NCBI GenBank assembly: GCA_964020085.1 | Contig: OZ026600.1 | Location: forward strand, 19,803,145-19,867,144 | Source: Micromussa lordhowensis | Lineage: Eukaryota > Cnidaria > Anthozoa > Scleractinia > Lobophylliidae | Direction of reading: 5' to 3' | DNA: 64,000 nucleotides | Part shown: piece after piece, positions 57,575-64,000 of the stretch | Numbering within the stretch: position 1 is the stretch's first letter | Layout of the letters: every line of letters begins with the position of its first letter | The notes under the pieces: generated by a model | The model's input: only the letters and a program-made list of their open reading frames with translations | Databases searched by the model: none | What the model was told of the DNA's origin: nothing | Position numbers and translations under genes: made by a program

Positions 57575-60500
57575 GTATTCAACCTGAAAGTTGGTCTGTT
57601 TATCATACGCTCGAAATTGGCTATTTTCGTTTGTATATATATCGGTCAATCATTCATCGTGCACGCTTGAGAAGCATTGTTTTCAGTTCCTCGTTTAATC
57701 CGATAACTAATAAAGATAAGAAGCTTTCAATTGAAGGGGAATGTTTTGGTAAAAAAAATACAATTTGACGATGAGTCGAATTTATCGCCGGTCATCACAG
57801 TTGGATATATTGCGTTAGAAGTTATTCCACGGATGGCATGCCGAGAACGTGAAAACAGCATCTCATGATTTTCGCAACTAGAAAGAAAGAGGTTAAAATG
57901 ACTATCGCAGAGTCCTGTCATTGAGTCTACTATCAGTGTACTATTAGGGATCATTCTAATCACGAATGAAATCAATAAATTGCATGCTGAAAATAGCTGT
58001 ATAGTACGGAACAGTAACAAGCTTTAAATTTGCATTCGAACGCAGGTAATGGAACGAACATGAATACTAAGTGAAGCCTATCACTCAATTATGCTTTCGT
58101 GTGGAAATTGCAAGGTGGACTTCAAATCCCGCCCAGCAAGAAGTGCTCATTCTTGAGATTGTAGTAGTTATTTCACTTGACCATCTAGGAAACATTCCGT
58201 TCAAATATGTTTTCTTAGTTGGAAGTTTTGTGTTTCAAAGAACGTCCTAATTACTCAGCCGGATTCCATGTCGGTAATTGACAAAATATCAAACGAGCTG
58301 TTTTTATTATTGTTAATGAGCCGTCCTTTAATCAACAATAGACTGTTAACACTTCGAGGTTGGCCTTTGTCCCAAAGAAAAGACTCAACTCTCTTTGTGT
58401 ATCCATGTGAAACTCGGTTTGTATGAATACTGACGTCTCTGCTTGGTTGTTAATAAATTGGACAAGCTTGAGACGTATTTCCTGTTTTACTTTAATCTAG
58501 GGTTCTTTTAATGCACGGTTACATGATATCAAAACCGCATTTAAACCATACCAAATTTCAAAGTGCTTTTCACGGAAACCGGACACAATAATGCTTTTGT
58601 TATTGTATATAAGGTGGCAATAAACACTGTGGATGGGTCCGCCTTGAAACCTTTTAATTTCCTTCCTATTGGAGACGGTCTATTCTTCTATCATTGTGAT
58701 TTGGAGAAATCGCGAAGCCCGGGTCGCGAAGAAAGCCAATTTAGACTTGGAACGTCGTGATTTAAGTCTACTTATTCATTTTTTTCAGAACCACGTGAAA
58801 CGATTGGTTCAACCAACTGGGCAGTTTCGGTGTTTAGACGGTCGGCATGCCATTTCTCGTGCTGGAAGCGCTAAGTTAAATCCGGTGATGTTCTTTCTCA
58901 AACCGGCGACGTTGGTACAGTAGGGTTGATTGCTATCGTCGTCTAATTAAATCGAGGGCGGACGGCGTCGAAAACCGGCCTTCATACCTCAAGATATTTC
59001 AAAAAACCCATGTGCGCATTAGACACTTTATTTCTCGTGAAAGTATATAAACAGTCAGTTTCTTTTATACCAGTTCATGTAAATAAACCAATTTTACTGT
59101 TTTGATTCTCTATAGTTCGTGTATAGTCTTTTGTCTTGAGGGTAGATCGGACATGGAGACACACGCAAAGCCAACCAATATTTTAACAAGTTATCAGGTT
59201 TTGCCTTATCACCAACGGAAAAAGTATTTTGCCTCATCATGTAGGACGAAAATGCTGATTTTGTTATGTCAGCGGGGGTTATGGGAATCGCAAAGACTAC
59301 ACTGAGGTTCGTGGAAGAGAAATCAACCCATCAGTTTATTCTAAAAGCGACACGCATGACCACAAAATACTGATCCGTTTAATTCATATCTTTGCAAATG
59401 TCGTTTCTTCAGCATCTCAATGCCCGAAAAAGCATCCCGAATAATCGCCACAAATGAAATTGACACCTCGCAAAAGAATTTTTATATATGTACATGATAA
59501 CCTTAATCCATTTACAAGCCTGGATTATCCATCGACCAACCGATAGCAAATGACAGGTTTCTTAGTCTAAGTTAATTTTTTTTTCTTGCTCGAGGCTATA
59601 AGCCCAAAATAAGTGCCATGTTACAACTCTACGCACGCGATATATCGCTTGCGACACGAAAGGTTAAAGATGTCGTTTTAGGTTTGTTGATAACATTTCG
59701 CCTGTTTACAAGACCTTGTCCACTTAACCACATTTCAAATCAGGACGTCTTGAAAAGTGAAACAGATGGCTCCGCCATAACAATGCCTCAATTGACTGAG
59801 ATAACCGTGTGAATATCGATACACTGTGGGTGTTCGTAGATGACTTATTATAGGGCGAAATCTTGTCAACGTCTTTTGTTCAGGTGTCGAATTAATTACA
59901 GATTATCGATTGCTTGAAGGTTAAATACATATGTTCATTTTCTCTTATGAAATGAAGGCATCGTTAATGTTCTCATAAACCAACGTACAACTAGTACCTT
60001 AACTAAACTGAGACGACTCATTTAAATGCATGCCTCTGTTCAGCTTGACTTCTTTTAAATTGATATCTCAAGAGTTAGATGTTCTAGCAAAATTACAAAC
60101 AATTGCTTCCTGTTTTTACTTCAAACAACGCCTTTCAGCCCCCCTTTTTTCTAAACAGGTTTTTGGAGTCAGCAACCAAATTTGCCAACTCTATACGAAG
60201 AAATGTTGAAAACTTGCCCATTGGGTTTGTCTCGTGTTTAGTAAAAGCCTTTGCGAATTTCAAATTCTTATCGATGATGTAGGTGTCAAAAAAGTAGCAT
60301 AAACGCTCGGAATATACCCGAAATTAAAGTTGTCACGTCAGTATGACCCCATCAGCAATTGAGGGTATATTATGTTGCTAAGTAACGTATCACACGAGAT
60401 CTGCATGCGGGCGCACGCAGTAAATTCTCGAAAACTGGACTCCGACCTTAAAAAAACACATTATTTCAACTGTGATGTGACTTGAAGAAGAAACGTATGG

Positions 60501-63500
60501 TTATATTTTTTTGTGTGGACACGTAGCAATATGCAGTCGCTGCTCCCTCGCAATATTGACGGTGGCTGTACGGCTTGGATGCTGCAGTTGTTAAGGTGTG
60601 TCTTTGTGCAAGTCATAGTACAAAAACAGTCAGCAAATTTTTATTACGTATTCACGGTACTCTGAAACACCATAATCTCACATTAAATACAAGCTTTAGC
60701 AAACGAAATTCGTTAAGGATAGGCAAGAAATGGATGCTAAATTTCAGATCCAAAATAAACTGTATGAGCAAGCATGTATACTAACAAGTGTAGAACAACG
60801 TAATTACTCATCACCTCAAATGTACAAATTAAGGCTAGGCCGAAAACCTTCCTCCTTTAGACCTCTAGTACCCATTGCTTATACGTAAACTTTAATGCTT
60901 CTGTTTGTTAAGTAATACGCAGAGATGCATCACACTCACTGAAGTATTAGCCGCTGCTGACGAAAACCTTGGCGAAACGCAAATATATACTACATAGTGA
61001 AGTATTTACAATGTGCATGTATGTGTAATGTGTTTGCATACTTCAGCACTCTGTATTCATACGCAATCTTTTATTGTTCTATTCGAAAGCTGTTGTACCA
61101 TTTAACTGGGGCTCTCAAAGGGCTGCATACACAAACTGCATCATCCGGATGTTTTTTGCAAACAGCTGCAGGTTTCCGAACATTGTCGTTCAGCTGGGTA
61201 GTGGTACAGATCTACGTATCTGCAGAATTTGAATGACGGTGTAGTTTTTCATGGCACGTTACACGCCAATGGTTCATGGGCTTTTCTTCTAGGGACTACT
61301 TTTAAGGGGGTTTGTAACGACTCGAATCTTTCATAACTGATTATGAAATGAAATGATTACTGAGTGCTGTAGGGTACTAAGGTTTTTTGAAGGACCTTTT
61401 AGGTAGATGTTCGAAGACGATGTTATAACGTCCGCAGTCGGAAAAATAAGGTTCCAAGATTTGCTAAAAAAAAAGCAGTATATAATAGCTTCAAATCAAA
61501 TAATATTTCTAAGAACAGTAGCAAAACCAAAATAATGGCGATGGTGAAATTAGACCAAAAAAGTTAAGCATGCAACAGCTCATGTTTTAAAGAACTATTG
61601 GAAATTAATTACCAACACAATTTATTTAACAAGCTCTTTTCGGTGTCTTACGTCTAAGAGTTGAAATGTGTGAAGTAATCAATAACTCATGCTCAGTAAA
61701 GCGACTGCTGCATAACTTTTCTCCAGAAGTGTTCAACATATTATGAAGAAATAACTAAACGTTACGACGGACTCATTTGCGGCGCTGTTAGTGATGCCGG
61801 GTGTTATTAAATGAGGGAATAAAAGCTGTCAGCGAAGCAGAACCATATAAACCGAAGTACTATTATGAATTGAACCTAAAAGCATTGAAGTAGACTTCCA
61901 TAAAAGAATGGAACCTACGAAAAATGTTTCTTTATCTTCCTTCAATTTAAATTGATTTTAAAACGTTACAGGGTACAGACAGACTCTTCTTAACAGCAAT
62001 TATATATATCGTCGTTAATCGTGTTCAAATAGTGTTTAAGTGGTGTTTTACTTCTCTTGGCGACAGCCAAAAGATTGTTTGCTTTTCCCTATCCACAATT
62101 CCCACTCGTATGACAGCGTTACTTTCAAATAAACTGGTAAATGAGGTATTGATAACTCCCAATCTCTGAATTTCTTACTCATGAAGGGATTTTTGGCATT
62201 GATGTGAATTTTGAAAGCTTTTTTTTGCTCATTATCCTTGTAGAGAGCTTATGTAGGATCTAACGGCCCTATTCATCTTCTATTAATATTTGTACAATAC
62301 CAATGATGAAATGACGTTTATGCCATCAAAGCAGACGGTTTTTGCATATTCAATTCCCTTTTTTCTAAGGATCTGTTTGCGTAGCCCGCCAACTTTACAA
62401 CCGCTCATAGGCATTACTATTTCCTTTACCCCCTTCAAAGTTTTCTTAATTAACCACTAATGACTTAAATACCTTGCTGTGTTGTTTGCTTTGCAATTCT
62501 CTTTAGCGGCTTTCTCTTCCCAGCAAATTCGAACAGATGTTTGCAGAAGTAAAGAGATGCAAATTTACTACGACTTGTCAATGCCATTCCTCCAGTGTGA
62601 GGCATTTGAATTTACTTTTAAGCACAGCTATCCAGTCTCCACCTATTCCACTTTTGAAAAGTGGATAAAGGGGTAGCAGCACAGTTCAATTTCTTATTGT
62701 CATTTACCACCAGCCCGCAGGCAGGATTAAAGCCCGAATTGATCCCTAACGTTTCAGAAATTAGATATAAACACGCCGACCCTAAGGAACGGCTTCGATG
62801 AGACTTTGGGACTTAACCTTCTCACCTACACTTCTGCAGCCAATTTCACTTACGTGACAAATCACTGTTCTATAATAATGCCTTGTTTACAGAAATAATT
62901 AAATGCTGCATCTAACGTGCTGTTGCCGGCCTCATCTGTTGTCAACGTTAAGATACAAGCTAAGAGCAGAAAAGTCGTGTAGATCAGTGTGACACATTGC
63001 GCATGTGCATATGTAAATAAAAGGCGGGAAAATGTAGACGATGTAAGGATCTGGATGATTCTGGCTTGTGGCCACCTAAAACTAAAAACTTGTTCGATTT
63101 TGTCATTGTATTGAGGAATAGAACACGCTGGTTAGGTTGATCTTGATAAAACTGGACTAAACTCGGCGTGACTGCTGTTTTTACTGAAAGAGTTTTTCAA
63201 CCTGATTGAGAAACTTCCACAAAATGACGCAAAGATAGTTTAATTAAGTTGATACATTTGAATTATATCGCATATGAACAAAATGAAATGACATGAAGGA
63301 TATGAAGGAAAGTAACTACACCACGAGCCAATCCACAGGATGCAGAGTTGTTCATTTGTTGGCTGTAACGGCCGAATGCTGGAAACAGTGAAATGCTACC
63401 TAAAGTGCCTGAAGCCAAACTCCGCAAGTATCACCATGATGCTTGTTGCTTAGTAACATACGCATGTAATGAATCGGGTGATATTTTGTCCGATATATCC

Positions 63501-64000
63501 CATTTTTCATCTTGGTGGACATGACCTTTCGTTACATGTCACTGCTATCATTCACACCGTTTATTCACAACAAAGATAATACCACTGAATGGACAATGCT
63601 TTGCGAGCAGCCCTTTGAAAAGTACCGCACTGGTGACGCCAGTTGCATTGAAAGCATTACGTGTGTGCAAAGCTCCAGAATTCCATCATTCAGAAATCTT
63701 GCAGGACCTTGGGCCAACCTTGTAGCTGCAAGTAGTTTTCCCTCAAACTCGAGTTCATTTCACTGTTTACCATATTGCCGGGGTAACTATAAAAATATAT
63801 GTATGACAATGGCAAAACGTTTGACGTTGTAATTTGTTGCTGCGGTTAAGATAACTGGTAATAAGTCACTTTGTGAGCTCAGGGAACAAAAGGCTTCGAT
63901 ATATGCCTCTTTCAAAGCAAAGCGAAGTCTTTTCCAAATGTGCTATTTAATTCCTGTTTAATCTCTAATTGTTTTCCAACTACACAGATCTCAAGGTGAT
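57575..64000. other. Gene-free sequence to the end of the window
   Basis: Several short open frames occur (58789-58923 after an acceptor-like site, 62507-62676, 63512-63832), but none has recognisable domains or consistent splice phase with the 57408-57574 exon. The segment may be intron of that gene. No mobile element with clear ends was identified. Confidence 0.4.

Noticed and set aside
58789..58923. Possible terminal exon after tttttttcag
   Set aside because: Joining it to the donor at 57574 in phase gives a stop after two codons, and the peptide has no recognisable domain.
62497..62676. Possible exon after ttctctttag (RLSLPSKFEQMF)
   Set aside because: It is short, has no clear donor, and the phase following 57574 gives a stop; similarity was too weak to use.

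Overview
The window is nuclear DNA of an animal, most likely a stony coral or a close anthozoan relative. The evidence is AT-rich sequence, genes broken into short exons with GT-AG introns, and a dense load of palindromic and tRNA-derived repeats. The two recognisable housekeeping genes are metazoan, and the rhodopsin-like receptors and tyrosine-recombinase retroelement are of types I associate with coral genomes. No bacterial operon, CRISPR array or rRNA gene is visible.

Layout. (1) 1-6,360: two minus-strand first exons (2242-2611 and 4293-4725), each encoding a cytoplasmic tail, one membrane span and the same exon-end junction, in otherwise gene-poor DNA. (2) 6,573-10,473, minus: a complete three-exon EXOG-type endonuclease gene. 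(3) 10,657-42,622, plus: a complete 21-exon SDCCAG8 (centrosome/ciliary coiled-coil) gene whose start lies 183 bp from the EXOG start, so the two share a bidirectional promoter region. Its 10 kb intron 7 hosts a duplicated GPCR segment: one copy with a single frameshift (30807-31735) and one wrecked by at least three insertions (25649-27960). Other SDCCAG8 introns hold a DIRS-like retroelement with split direct repeats, a 2.9 kb element with ~500 bp inverted repeats, several MITEs and a 15 bp minisatellite. (4) 44,684-49,316: two divergently transcribed paralogous three-exon genes for small secreted coiled-coil proteins ending in a shared Cys-rich motif (RCCR), with a degenerate satellite array beyond one of them. 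(5) 49,317-64,000: mostly gene-free DNA with microsatellites and foldback repeats, plus one convincing isolated coiled-coil exon at 57408-57574.

In this window the duplicated and repeated copies serve as empty-site controls for one another. From them one can read target-site duplications (TTAA, TA, an 11 bp duplication, CTCAG, AATT) and the order of insertion directly. The most novel-looking items are the secreted paralog pair, the twin type II membrane-protein first exons (possibly alternative promoters of one gene), and the Penelope-like palindromes with a hammerhead-like core.
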